The notes: generated from the letters alone by a model not told the origin. 30,633 nt of DNA from Selenomonas sp. (GCF_022771645.1 NZ_JALFCU010000075.1:1-30633); one strand, 5' to 3'; positions 20,130 through 28,655 are shown, counted from the first letter of the stretch. Numbers and translations: made by a program.

Positions 20130-21127
20130 AGCAGATGAACGAAGCGCAGCCGATGGGCATCCCCGCAGGGAAAAAACTCCCGATGGAAACGGTCACGATC
20201 GGCACGCGCGGCAGCAAGCTCGCGCTCTGGCAGGCGGATTACATCGCGGAGCGCTTGCGGGCGGAGTACCCTGGCCTCATCGTCGAAGAATTCCTCATGA
20301 CGACGAAAGGCGACAAGATCCTCGACGCGCCCCTTGCGAAGATCGGCGGCAAAGGCCTGTTCACGAAAGAGATCGAGCAGGCCATGCTCGATGGAGAGAT
20401 CGACATCGCGGTCCACAGCCTCAAAGACATGCCGACGGAAGTGCCGGACGGCCTCACGATCACGGCCATCACGCAGCGCAGGGACGCGGGCGACGCACTC
20501 GTCAGCAACTACTATTCTTCGCTTGATGATCTGCCGAAAGGCGCTGTCGTCGGCACGTCGAGCCTGCGCCGCAAGGCACAGCTCCTGCACGTGCGGCCCG
20601 ACCTCGACATCCGGGACCTGCGCGGCAATGTCAACACGCGCCTCGCGAAGCTCGATGATGCGGAAAATGGCATCTTTGACGCGATCGTGCTCGCCGTTGC
20701 CGGGCTCAAGCGCCTTGGTTTCCAGGACCGCATCGATACCATCTTGCCGACGAGCGTGATGCTGCCTGCCGTCGGCCAAGGGGCGCTTGCCATCGAAGCG
20801 CGGACGGCGGACAAGAGGGTGCGCGACCTCGTCGCATTCCTGAACGACGAAGCAACGGCTTCTTGCGCGAAGGCCGAGCGCGCGTTTCTTGCGCGCGTCG
20901 AAGGCGGCTGCCAAGTCCCCGTCGGCGTCTACGCCACGCCAGACGGCGGAGATTTGAATGTCGAAGCCGTGATTGCGTCGCTCGATGGGCAACGACTCTA
21001 CCGCGACAGCGTGACGGGCAAGAAAGCGGATGCCGAAACGCTCGGCACGCGGCTCGCAGACAAATTGCTTGATGCGGGCGGCATCGAGATCATGCATGAA
21101 ATCGGATTGTTGCTCGATCGGAAATAA
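20126..21127 (+). CDS. hemC: Porphobilinogen deaminase (hydroxymethylbilane synthase)
   Basis: Polymerises four porphobilinogens to hydroxymethylbilane; 333 aa. The cofactor-attachment cysteine is C262 in EGGCQVPVG. TIGTRGSKLALWQAD, GGKGLFTKEIEQAMLDGEIDIAVHSLKDMPTE and GTSSLRRKAQL are standard motifs. The ATG at 20126 overlaps the hemA stop by 4 bases, giving a 21-residue N-terminal extension before the conserved core. An internal ATG at 20183 (MET VTIGTRG) would give the usual length but has a poorer ribosome site, so the exact start is uncertain. Confidence 0.94.
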   Translation: MKQMNEAQPMGIPAGKKLPMETVTIGTRGSKLALWQADYIAERLRAEYPGLIVEEFLMTTKGDKILDAPLAKIGGKGLFTKEIEQAMLDGEIDIAVHSLKDMPTEVPDGLTITAITQRRDAGDALVSNYYSSLDDLPKGAVVGTSSLRRKAQLLHVRPDLDIRDLRGNVNTRLAKLDDAENGIFDAIVLAVAGLKRLGFQDRIDTILPTSVMLPAVGQGALAIEARTADKRVRDLVAFLNDEATASCAKAERAFLARVEGGCQVPVGVYATPDGGDLNVEAVIASLDGQRLYRDSVTGKKADAETLGTRLADKLLDAGGIEIMHEIGLLLDRK

Positions 21128-21137
21128 AGGAGAACCT

Positions 21138-22658
21138 ATGACCACAAATCCCGCAATGGTATACCTCGTCGGCGCCGGCCCGGGCGACTATGGCCTCGTC
21201 ACACTGAAGGCCGTCGAGTGCCTGAAAAAGGCCGACGTCGTCGTCTACGACCACCTCGCCGACCCGCGCATTTTGGGTTGGGCGCCGGCATCTGCCGAGC
21301 GCATCTACGTCGGCAAGCAGTCGGCGCATCATACGATGAAGCAAGGCGACATCAGCGAACTCCTCGCGGCGAAAGCGAAAGAGGGCAAGACCGTCGTGCG
21401 CCTGAAGGGCGGCGACCCGTTCGTCTTCGGCCGCGGCGGCGAGGAAGGCCTCGTCCTGCGCGAGCAAAACGTGCCGTTTGAGATCGTGCCGGGGGTCACG
21501 TCCGCGATCTCCGTGCCGGCCTACGCCGGCATCCCCGTCACGCACCGCGCCATCGCGCGTTCGTTCGCCGTCGTCACGGGGCACAAAGACCCGACGACGG
21601 ACGGTGACGTGAACTGGGAAAAGCTCGCGACGGCGACGGATACGATCGTCTTCCTCATGGGCATCGCGAACCTGCCCGCCATCACGGCAAACCTCGTGAA
21701 ATACGGCCGTCCCGCTGATACGCCTGCCGCTGTCATCCGATGGGGCACGAAGCCCGAACAGCGCGTGCTGACGACGACCGTCGGCACAGCGGCGGCAGAC
21801 GTGGAAAAAGCCGGCCTCAAGCCGCCGGCCATCTTCATCGTCGGTGAAGTGGTCAAACTGCGTGATCAGCTCGCGTGGTTCGATAACCTCGCGCAGCGTC
21901 CTCTGTTCGGCAAGCGTGTGCTCGTCACGCGCGCCCGTGCGCAGGCATCGAAGCTGACGACGGCACTCGAAACCCTCGGCGCAGACGTCCGCGAAGTGCC
22001 GGCCATCGCCCTCGCCGGCCCGTCCGACGGCTATCAGGCGATTGATGCCGCGATTGAAAAGCTCTGCGACTACCAATGGCTCATCTTCACGAGCGCGAAC
22101 GGTGTCGAACGCTTCTTTTCCCGTCTCGCGAAGGCGGGAAAAGACACGCGCGCGCTCGGTTACGCGCAGATCGCGGCCATCGGTTCGGCGACGGCGGAAA
22201 AGCTCGCCGCCTACGGCATCCGCGCCGATGTCGTGCCGGCCGTCTACCGCGCCGAAGGCATTTTGGAAGCCATCAAAGGCAAGTTCCCGCCGCACGCGAA
22301 CATCCTGATTCCGCGCGCCGAGCAAGCGCGCGAAATCCTGCCGGAGAAACTGCGGGAAGAGGGCCATACCGTCGACGTCGCCCCCGTCTACCAGACCGTC
22401 GCGGCAGACGCCGATGGTGCCGCCCTCGCACAGGACCTCACGCAGGGCGCATACGACATCGTCACTTTCACGAGCTCCTCGACGGTCACGAACCTCGTCA
22501 AGATCCTCGGCACGAGCGAACCGCTGAAGCACGCGAAAACCGCCTGCATCGGCCCCGTCACCGCCGAGACCGCGCGGAAGAACGGCATCGAGCCGGATAT
22601 CGTTGCCGAGACGTATACGATTGACGGGCTGGTCGCGGCGATACGCGGGAAGCTGTAA
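21138..22658 (+). CDS. cobA-hemD: Uroporphyrinogen-III C-methyltransferase / uroporphyrinogen-III synthase fusion
   Basis: A 506-aa two-domain enzyme. Residues about 7-245 are the SAM-dependent methyltransferase (VYLVGAGPGDYGLVTLKA, VVVYDHLADPRIL, RLKGGDPFVFGRGGEE at 88-103, VPGVTSAISVPAYAGIPVTHR), which makes precorrin-2. Residues about 253-506 are HemD (KRVLVTRARAQASKLTTALETLGADVREVPAI, WLIFTSANGVERFF, TFTSSSTVTNLV), which closes and inverts hydroxymethylbilane to uroporphyrinogen III. The ATG at 21138 has AAAGGAG just upstream. The fusion channels hemC product to precorrin-2 for siroheme or cobalamin. Such fusions are known in Firmicutes. Confidence 0.95.
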   Translation: MTTNPAMVYLVGAGPGDYGLVTLKAVECLKKADVVVYDHLADPRILGWAPASAERIYVGKQSAHHTMKQGDISELLAAKAKEGKTVVRLKGGDPFVFGRGGEEGLVLREQNVPFEIVPGVTSAISVPAYAGIPVTHRAIARSFAVVTGHKDPTTDGDVNWEKLATATDTIVFLMGIANLPAITANLVKYGRPADTPAAVIRWGTKPEQRVLTTTVGTAAADVEKAGLKPPAIFIVGEVVKLRDQLAWFDNLAQRPLFGKRVLVTRARAQASKLTTALETLGADVREVPAIALAGPSDGYQAIDAAIEKLCDYQWLIFTSANGVERFFSRLAKAGKDTRALGYAQIAAIGSATAEKLAAYGIRADVVPAVYRAEGILEAIKGKFPPHANILIPRAEQAREILPEKLREEGHTVDVAPVYQTVAADADGAALAQDLTQGAYDIVTFTSSSTVTNLVKILGTSEPLKHAKTACIGPVTAETARKNGIEPDIVAETYTIDGLVAAIRGKL

Positions 22659-22710
22659 ATTTTGAGGAGCAATCGATCTGTTTCGATAGGATGTTGAACG
22701 TAACGAATAC

Positions 22711-22995
22711 AGCAGCCTCTCCCCTAGGGAAAAGCAGACTCTTAGCGCTTTAGCGCTTAGAGGTCGCTTTATCCTTTAGGTAGAGGACAGGCGCGGAGCG
22801 AAGCGCAGCGCCAGGAGAGGGTCGCTTGCATGGCCTTTGAATTCGCAGACCCTTTGATGTCGCCGGTGCGCGCAGGTACTTGTACCTTTTCGTGCGCGCA
22901 CCCGCGAAGAGTTACGCCCTACGAACCCACCGGACGTACAGGGGACCCTTTCCGACCCCTTCGGGGCCACCTTCCCCTGAGGGGAAGGCTGCTGT
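22711..22995. repeat. Full-length palindromic repeat, forward orientation, with nested insert
   Basis: Starts AGCAGCCTCTCCCC, carries an insert of about 55 bases (about 22729-22785, with CTTAGCGCTTTAGCGCTTAG), then the CGCGGAGCGAAGCG module, GGGTCGCTTGCA, GATGTCGCCGGTGCGCGCA, the CGCGCACCCGCGAAGAG centre, GTACAGGGGACCC and CCTTCCCCTGAGGGGAAGGCTGCTGT. It makes up most of the 406-base gap between cobA-hemD and hemB; no gene is seen. Confidence 0.75.
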
Positions 22996-23064
22996 AAAAG
23001 GGATGTTCGGCAATAGAACGATACAGTTTGCTTTCAAGTCACTTTTCATAGGAGATGCATCACG

Positions 23065-24045
23065 ATGTACACCCAAAAACTCCGTCCCCGCCGCATGCGC
23101 ATCACGCCGAACATGCGTGCCATGGTGCGCGAGACGACGCTCTCGCCGAAGGATTTCATTTACCCGATCTTCGTCGTGCCCGGCACGAATGTGAAGGAAG
23201 AAATCCCGAGCATGCCGGACTGCTATCATCTCTCCGTCGACCGCGCTGTCGAGCTCGCGAAAGAGCTTGACGAGCTCGGCATCCCGGCCGTCGAAGTCTT
23301 CGGCCTGCCGGAGTACAAGGACGCGGACGGCAGTTCGGCGTGGGACATGACGAGCCCCGTGCAGCGCGCCATCGCGGCCATCAAAAAGGAAGTCCCGAAC
23401 CTCATGATCGTCGGCGACGTCTGCCTCTGCCAGTACACGACGCACGGCCATTGCGGCCACCTCGAAGGCCATTACGTCGACAACGACAAGACGCTCGCGC
23501 TGCTGCAGAAAGTCGCGACGTCGCAGGCCGAGGCCGGCGCGGACATCGTCGCGCCGTCCGACATGATGGACGGCCGCGTCGCCGCCATCCGCGAAGACCT
23601 TGATGCGCACGGTTTCCTCAATGTTTCCATCATGAGCTACGCCGTCAAGTATGCCTCGGGCTACTACGGCCCGTTCCGTGACGCCGCCGACAGCGCGCCG
23701 CAGTTCGGCGACCGTCGCCAGTACCAGATGGATCCGGCGAACACGCGCGAGGCGATGAAGGAAACGGACCTCGACGTCATGGAAGGCGCGGATATGATCA
23801 TCGTGAAGCCGGCGCTTGCGTACCTCGACATCGTGCGCCAGGTGCGCGACCGCATCACGCTGCCGATCGTGACGTACAACGTCAGCGGCGAGTACGCGAT
23901 GGTGAAAGCCGCCGCCGCGAACGGCTGGATCGACGAGAAGCGCATCGTCCTCGAGACGCTCACGAGCATGAAACGCGCCGGCGCCGACTGCATCATCACG
24001 TACCACGCCATCGATGCGGCCAAGTGGTTACGTGAAGAGAATTGA
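23065..24045 (+). CDS. hemB: Delta-aminolevulinic acid dehydratase (porphobilinogen synthase)
   Basis: Condenses two 5-aminolevulinates to porphobilinogen; 326 aa. Zinc-type enzyme with the cysteine triad C120, C122 and C130 in DVCLCQYTTHGHCGH. The Schiff-base lysines are K195 (YAVKYASGYYGPFRDA) and K248 (IIVKPALAYLD). AGGAGAT lies upstream of the ATG at a good distance. Confidence 0.97.
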   Translation: MYTQKLRPRRMRITPNMRAMVRETTLSPKDFIYPIFVVPGTNVKEEIPSMPDCYHLSVDRAVELAKELDELGIPAVEVFGLPEYKDADGSSAWDMTSPVQRAIAAIKKEVPNLMIVGDVCLCQYTTHGHCGHLEGHYVDNDKTLALLQKVATSQAEAGADIVAPSDMMDGRVAAIREDLDAHGFLNVSIMSYAVKYASGYYGPFRDAADSAPQFGDRRQYQMDPANTREAMKETDLDVMEGADMIIVKPALAYLDIVRQVRDRITLPIVTYNVSGEYAMVKAAAANGWIDEKRIVLETLTSMKRAGADCIITYHAIDAAKWLREEN

Positions 24046-24060
24046 GTATCGATAGAGAAA

Positions 24061-24222
24061 GCCTCTCCCTCAGGGAAAAGCAGACTCTTAGCGCTTTAGC
24101 GCTTAGAGGTCGCTTTATCCTTTAGGTAGAGGACAGGTGCGGAGCGAAGCGCAGCACCAGGAGCGGGTCGCTTGCACGACTCATGAACGTGCAAGCCATT
24201 CGATGTCGCCGGTGCGCGCACG
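24061..24222. repeat. Palindromic repeat, A-half only, with nested insert
   Basis: CCTCTCCCTCAGGGA, then the same nested insert as at 22729 (CTTAGCGCTTTAGCGCTTAG and GGTCGCTTTATCC, about 24075-24132), then the GCGGAGCGAAGCGC module, GGGTCGCTTGCAC and GATGTCGCCGGTGCGCGCAC. No B-half follows. It fills the hemB-hemL gap. Confidence 0.7.
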
Positions 24223-24251
24223 CAAAACCGCAATCACATGGAGGAACATCT

Positions 24252-25571
24252 ATGCTGAACCTTTCGAAATCCCTCGCCGCTTTCAACGAAGCAAAAACAT
24301 TGATGCCCGGCGGCGTCAACAGCCCCGTCCGTTCGTACGCGAACGTTGACTGCAATCCGCCGTTCATCGCGCGTGCCGTGGGCGACCGCATTTTTGACAT
24401 CGACGGCAACGAATACATCGACTACGTCGGTTCGTGGGGGCCGATGGTCGTCGGCCACGCGCATCCAAATGTCGTGAAAGCCTTGCAGGAGGCTGTGACG
24501 CGCGGTACAAGCTACGGCGCGCCGACGCTTTTAGAGTCCGAGCTCGCGAAGCTCGTGCAGTCCGTCTACCCGTCCGTCGAAATGATCCGCATGGTGAACT
24601 CCGGCACGGAAGCGACGATGTCGGCGCTGCGCCTCGCGCGCGGCTATACGGGACGCGACAAGATCTTGAAATTCATCGGCTGCTACCACGGCCACAGCGA
24701 CAGCCTGCTCGTGAACGCCGGCAGCGGCATGGCGACGTTCGGCGTGCCGAGCTCGCCGGGCGTGACAAAAGGCACGGCGCAGGACACGCTGACCGTGCCG
24801 TACAACGACGTTGACGCGCTCAAAAAGATCATGGACGAGCACGGCGACGAAATCGCCGCCGTCATCGTCGAGCCGGTCGCGGGCAACATGGGCTGTGTCC
24901 CGCCGCGCCAGGGCTACCTGCGCACGATGCGCGAGCTCACACAGGCGCACGGCACGCTCCTGATTTTCGACGAGGTCATGTGCGGCTTCCGCGCGTCGCT
25001 TGGCGGCGCGCAGGCCGCGTACGGCATCACGCCGGACCTCACGACGCTCGGCAAGATCATCGGCGGCGGCCTCCCTGTCGCGGCCTATGGCGGCCGCCGC
25101 GACATCATGGAAAAGGTCTCGCCGGCCGGCCCCGTCTATCAGGCCGGCACGCTCTCCGGCAACCCGCTTGCCATGACGGCCGGCATCGAGACGCTGAAGA
25201 TCATCACGGCGGAGCCCGCGCCCGGCCAGCCCGACTACAGCCGCGTCCTCACACTCAAGACGAAAAAGCTTTTGCTCGGCTGGCAGGAGCAGGCGAAAAA
25301 AGCCGGCGTCACGATCCAGGCGCATCAGGCCGGCAGCATGTTCGGCATTTTCTTCAACGAGCACGAAGTCTGGAATTTCGACGACTCGTGCGCGTCCGAC
25401 CAAGAGGCGTTCAAAGTCTGGTTCCAGTCCATGCTCGAGCAGGGCATCTACCTCGCCCCGAGCCAGTTCGAGACGCTCTTCATGAGCGGCGCGCACACGG
25501 ACGAGGACATCGACCGCACGATCGAGGCGGCCGGCAAGGCCTTCGCCGCCGTCGCTGCTGCACGAAAATAA
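24252..25571 (+). CDS. hemL: Glutamate-1-semialdehyde 2,1-aminomutase
   Basis: PLP enzyme that converts glutamate-1-semialdehyde to 5-aminolevulinate, the step between HemA and HemB; 439 aa. The PLP lysine is K268 in TTLGKIIGGGLPVAAYGG, and the PLP-contacting Asp is in LLIFDEVMCGFR (240-243). MPGGVNSPVRSY and MVNSGTEATMSALRLARGYTGRDKILKF are family hallmarks. GGAGG precedes the ATG at 24252; the earlier in-frame ATG lies in the repeat and is rejected. Last gene of the tetrapyrrole run; no clear terminator follows it. Confidence 0.97.
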   Translation: MLNLSKSLAAFNEAKTLMPGGVNSPVRSYANVDCNPPFIARAVGDRIFDIDGNEYIDYVGSWGPMVVGHAHPNVVKALQEAVTRGTSYGAPTLLESELAKLVQSVYPSVEMIRMVNSGTEATMSALRLARGYTGRDKILKFIGCYHGHSDSLLVNAGSGMATFGVPSSPGVTKGTAQDTLTVPYNDVDALKKIMDEHGDEIAAVIVEPVAGNMGCVPPRQGYLRTMRELTQAHGTLLIFDEVMCGFRASLGGAQAAYGITPDLTTLGKIIGGGLPVAAYGGRRDIMEKVSPAGPVYQAGTLSGNPLAMTAGIETLKIITAEPAPGQPDYSRVLTLKTKKLLLGWQEQAKKAGVTIQAHQAGSMFGIFFNEHEVWNFDDSCASDQEAFKVWFQSMLEQGIYLAPSQFETLFMSGAHTDEDIDRTIEAAGKAFAAVAAARK

Positions 25572-25597
25572 TTTCACATAGAAAATAAGAAACTTCC

Positions 25598-25626
25598 ATG
25601 AAATCTTCATCCTTTTCGCCTATACT
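25598..25626 (+). promoter_or_regulatory. Candidate promoter of the flagellin-like gene
   Basis: ATGAAA (25598-25603), 17 bp, TATACT (25621-25626): a sigma-A-type arrangement with a moderate -35. I do not see a clean sigma-28 flagellar promoter (TAAA-N15-GCCGATAA). Confidence 0.4.
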
Positions 25627-25680
25627 GCAATCAGGTATAGGGATAGTTTGACCTCGATGAAAGGGAAAGGATGATCCGAG

Positions 25681-26550
25681 ATGAGCATCAACAGCATCCT
25701 CAGCGGACTGAACAGCTCACTCCGCACATACAATACCAACAGCGCGTCGTCCTCGCAGAGCATCCAGCGCATCGCGACGGGCTCGAAATACCCGAGCGCT
25801 GCGTACGGCCCGGCCAGCTACGCGACGCTCCAGCGCACGTACTCGAACATCGGCGCGACGGAGCAGGCGAAAGCGAACACGCAGAACGCGAACGCCATGC
25901 TGAATACGGCGGCCGGTGCGGCCGGCAACACCGTCAGTATGCTGACGAGCCTGCGCTCGACGCTCCTCAATGCCGCGAACGGCACGAACGGCGACACGGA
26001 TCTCGCGACGCTCCAGAAGAGCGTGAACCAGACGATTGCCGGCATCGACGAGAACGCCGCGACGGCGACGTACAATGGCAAGCAGCTCCTGAACGGCACG
26101 CAGTCCGTCGCCGTGCAGGGCGTCGATGGCTACACGAACGTCAGCCTCGCCGATCTCTCGTCGAAAGGCCTCGGCCTCACGGACGAGCAGGGCAACAGCA
26201 CGCTCGATTTCAGCAGCCGCGACGGCATCCTCGCGTCGCTCGACAAAGTGGACAGTGCCCTGAATACGGCGCTCGACCAGACGACGACGATCGGCGCCGC
26301 GCAGCAGGGGCTCGGCTACCAGGAGAGCAACCTCACGACGCAGAGCGAGATGCTCTACGACACCGCGAGCACCGAAGGCGACACGGACATCGCAAAGGAG
26401 TCCGTGAACCTCGCGAGCAGCAACACGCTCCAGCAGGCCGCTCTCTTCGCCATCAAGGCCGGCCTCCAGAACTTCAACCAGTCCGTCATGGGGCCCTTGG
26501 GCGGCATCAACAACCACAGCCGCTCGGCCGCCGTGTCGATGCTGATGTAA
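25681..26550 (+). CDS. Flagellin-like protein
   Basis: A 289-aa protein with the flagellin layout: an N-terminal coiled D0/D1-like region (MSINSILSGLNSSLRTYNTNSASSSQSIQRIATGSKYPSAAYGPASY, then NAMLNTAAGAAGNTVSMLTSLRSTLLNAANGTN and the typical INQTI-like SVNQTIAGIDENAATATYNGKQLLNG), a short variable middle, and a C-terminal helix region (LGYQESNLTTQSEMLYDTASTEGDTDIAKESVNLASSNTLQQAALFAIKAGLQNFNQSVM). The usual GxRINSAxDDAAG segment is replaced by ATGSKYPSAAYGPAS, and the C-terminus has an extra NHSRSAAVSMLM. No flagellar gene is nearby. AAAGGATG precedes the ATG. It could be a minor flagellin, a hook-associated-like protein or a non-flagellar surface protein. Confidence 0.8.
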   Translation: MSINSILSGLNSSLRTYNTNSASSSQSIQRIATGSKYPSAAYGPASYATLQRTYSNIGATEQAKANTQNANAMLNTAAGAAGNTVSMLTSLRSTLLNAANGTNGDTDLATLQKSVNQTIAGIDENAATATYNGKQLLNGTQSVAVQGVDGYTNVSLADLSSKGLGLTDEQGNSTLDFSSRDGILASLDKVDSALNTALDQTTTIGAAQQGLGYQESNLTTQSEMLYDTASTEGDTDIAKESVNLASSNTLQQAALFAIKAGLQNFNQSVMGPLGGINNHSRSAAVSMLM

Positions 26551-26576
26551 AAAACGCACAGACAAAACACTTCGAG

Positions 26577-26611
26577 CTTCCGCAGTTGCAACGCGACTGC
26601 GGAAGTTTTTT
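26577..26611 (+). terminator. Terminator of the flagellin-like gene
   Basis: CTTCCGCAGT (26577-26586) and ACTGCGGAAG (26596-26605) form a perfect 10-bp stem followed by six T. A second small hairpin, GCGCAAAA/TTTTGCGC (26615-26634), follows directly. Confidence 0.85.
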
Positions 26612-26638
26612 GTTGCGCAAAATGCTTTTTGCGCGCCG

Positions 26639-26652
26639 TGAAAGCATTTTCA
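26639..26652. promoter_or_regulatory. cre-like site upstream of the galactanase gene
   Basis: TGAAAGCATTTTCA matches the catabolite-response consensus TGWAANCGNTNWCA at all fixed positions but one (A for G at position 8). It overlaps another inverted repeat, TTTTCA-N5-TGAAAA (26647-26663). It lies 82 bases before the ATG. Confidence 0.45.
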
Positions 26653-26733
26653 AAACGTGAAAACACGACGGAACGGAAATGAAGGATAATGAAAGCAATG
26701 AATTGAGGCATAGATTTTTTATGAGGTGATCCG

Positions 26734-28584
26734 ATGAAAACGAAGACGTTGCGGAATCTCGTGCTCTCAGCGCTGGCGGCGGGGGCGATCGCTTGGGGGC
26801 TGCCGGCGGAGGCGGCTGTGCAGGTGAACCCGATTCCGGGGCTGCGGCAGGATTTCATCATGGGCGCGGATGTGTCGATGCTTCCCGCGATGGAAGCCGT
26901 CGGCGCGAAGTTCTCCGATACGGACGGCACGCGCATGGACGAGCTGCAGATCATGAAGAACCACGGCGTGAACTGGATCCGCGTGCGGCTCTGGAACAAC
27001 CCGAAAGACGGCCCGGGCGGCGGCGGCGACGTCGACGAAGCGCGGGCGCTCGCGCTGACGAAGCGCGCGCATGCGCTCGGACTGAAGGTGCTGCTCGATT
27101 TCCATTACAGCGATTTCTGGGCCGATCCCGGCCAGCAGCACACGCCGAAGGCGTGGGCAAACGACGACGAGGACCAGCTCGTGCAGGACGTCTATGACTT
27201 CACGAAGAAAGTGTTCACGGACTTCCAGCAGGCCGGCGAGCAGCCGGAAATGGTGCAGATCGGCAACGAGCTGAAATCCGGCATGCTCTGGCCCATCGGC
27301 CGCCTGCCGAGCGACGACAATGGCGCAGCGTTCTCGCGTCTCATGAACGCCGGCCTCACGGCCGTGCGCGACTGCGACCCCGAGCGCAAGACGCCGCTCA
27401 TGATCCATCTGCCGGATGGCACGGACAATGACTTGTACCGCCGGTTTTTCGACATGCTGACGGAAAATGGCGTGACGGATTACGACATCATCGGCCTCAG
27501 CTACTATCCGTTCTGGCACGGCGCGTTCTCGAAGTTCCAGGAGAACGTCGACGACATCAGCGCGCGCTACGACAAGGACATCGTCGTCGCGGAGACGGCG
27601 TTCGGCTGGACGACGGAGGACTTCGACGGCGCGTCGAACCATTTTGACGGTGCGAAAGCGCGCAAGGCCGGCGTGCTGCCGACGGTGCAGGGCCAAGCGA
27701 CGGGGCTCAGGACCGTCATGGAATGCCTCTCGAAGATTCCGGGCGGCCGCGGCCTCGGCTCGTTCTATTGGGAGCCGGACTGGTACGCCGTCCCGGGCGC
27801 GGGCTGGAAGAACGGCGAGGGCAACAACTGGGAGAACCTCGCGATGTTCGACGAGCACGGCAAGGCGCTCGACTCGTGGGATGTTTACAAGGACGTTGCC
27901 GACCAGAGCCTGCCGACGATCGCGCCGACCGTCACGAGCATCGAGCCCGTGAAGCTTGCGGGCGGCACGGGCGTGCCAGTGCAGCTGCCGCAGACGGTCT
28001 ACGTCACGTTCTCCGACGATCACACGGAAGACCTCGCCGTCACGTGGGAGCAGGATGCGCCTGCCTTTGACGCGGCCGGCAGCTACACGGTGCACGGCAC
28101 GGTCGCCGGCATCCCCGAGACCGTCGACGCCTCCATCACGATCGCGCAGGGCGCGAATCTCTTGCAGAACGGCGACTTCGACACGATGACGATGGAAGGC
28201 TGGACGATCGACGGCGACAAGGGTGCCGTCGACCTCAAGAGCGGCAAGGGCGACGCGCTCGGCGCGGGCGCGCTCCATTACTGGCTCGGCACGCCGTTCC
28301 ACTTCACCGTGTACCAGACCGTCACGGGCCTGCCCGACGGCCGTTACACGGCCGAGGTCTCGACGCAGGGCAAAGGCGATGCCGTTTCGTACCGCCTCGT
28401 CGTCACGTCCGGCGATGTGGAAAAGAGCGCCGACATCAAAGACACGGGCTGGAACGTCTGGAGCACGACGCGCGTCAAAGACATCGAGGTGCGCGGCGGC
28501 ACGGCGACCGTCGCCATCGACCTCACAGGCAAGGCCGACGACTGGGGCTCGATCGACAACGTGAAATTCTATCGGCAGGATTGA
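26734..28584 (+). CDS. ganB: Secreted GH53 arabinogalactan endo-beta-1,4-galactanase with Ig-like and CBM61-like domains
   Basis: Cuts beta-1,4-galactan (pectin side chains) outside the cytoplasm; 616 aa. Signal peptide at residues 1-28 (cleavage near AEA-AV). GH53 domain at about 36-390: MGADVSMLPAMEAVG, WIRVRLWNNP, LLDFHYSDFWADPGQQ, acid/base E179 in VQIGNELKSGMLWP and nucleophile E287 in VVAETAFGW. An Ig-like (Big_4-type) domain at about 398-471 follows. The C-terminal domain at about 474-614 (NLLQNGDFDTMTMEGWTI...GSIDNVKFY) resembles CBM61, a galactan binder often joined to GH53. GAGGTGAT precedes the ATG. With galK and galE next door, the product has a clear fate. The CBM family assignment is from memory of its pattern. 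Confidence 0.93.
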   Translation: MKTKTLRNLVLSALAAGAIAWGLPAEAAVQVNPIPGLRQDFIMGADVSMLPAMEAVGAKFSDTDGTRMDELQIMKNHGVNWIRVRLWNNPKDGPGGGGDVDEARALALTKRAHALGLKVLLDFHYSDFWADPGQQHTPKAWANDDEDQLVQDVYDFTKKVFTDFQQAGEQPEMVQIGNELKSGMLWPIGRLPSDDNGAAFSRLMNAGLTAVRDCDPERKTPLMIHLPDGTDNDLYRRFFDMLTENGVTDYDIIGLSYYPFWHGAFSKFQENVDDISARYDKDIVVAETAFGWTTEDFDGASNHFDGAKARKAGVLPTVQGQATGLRTVMECLSKIPGGRGLGSFYWEPDWYAVPGAGWKNGEGNNWENLAMFDEHGKALDSWDVYKDVADQSLPTIAPTVTSIEPVKLAGGTGVPVQLPQTVYVTFSDDHTEDLAVTWEQDAPAFDAAGSYTVHGTVAGIPETVDASITIAQGANLLQNGDFDTMTMEGWTIDGDKGAVDLKSGKGDALGAGALHYWLGTPFHFTVYQTVTGLPDGRYTAEVSTQGKGDAVSYRLVVTSGDVEKSADIKDTGWNVWSTTRVKDIEVRGGTATVAIDLTGKADDWGSIDNVKFYRQD

Positions 28585-28595
28585 ACCGGTTTTTT

Positions 28596-28622
28596 CAGCG
28601 GGGCGTATGCCCCGCTGTTTTT
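28596..28622 (+). terminator. Terminator of the galactanase gene
   Basis: CAGCGGGGC (28596-28604) and GCCCCGCTG (28609-28617) form a perfect 9-bp stem with a 4-base loop and a T5 run. Confidence 0.85.
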
Positions 28623-28633
28623 CTGCAAAAAGC

Positions 28634-28647
28634 AGAAATCGTTTACA
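28634..28647. promoter_or_regulatory. cre/LacI-type operator-like site 1 of galK
   Basis: AGAAATCGTTTACA matches TGWAANCGNTNWCA except at position 1. It lies 8 bases upstream of the galK -35 box. Confidence 0.5.
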
Positions 28648-28655
28648 AAAACTTG

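Noticed and set aside
4713..24222. CRISPR array
   Set aside because: The repeats are long, variable, palindromic, dispersed between genes and lack regular spacers; no cas genes are present.
25671..26660. 329-codon plus-strand frame overlapping the flagellin-like gene
   Set aside because: Out-of-frame reading rich in His/Arg/Gln with no motifs; the 25681 frame has a ribosome site and clear flagellin ends.
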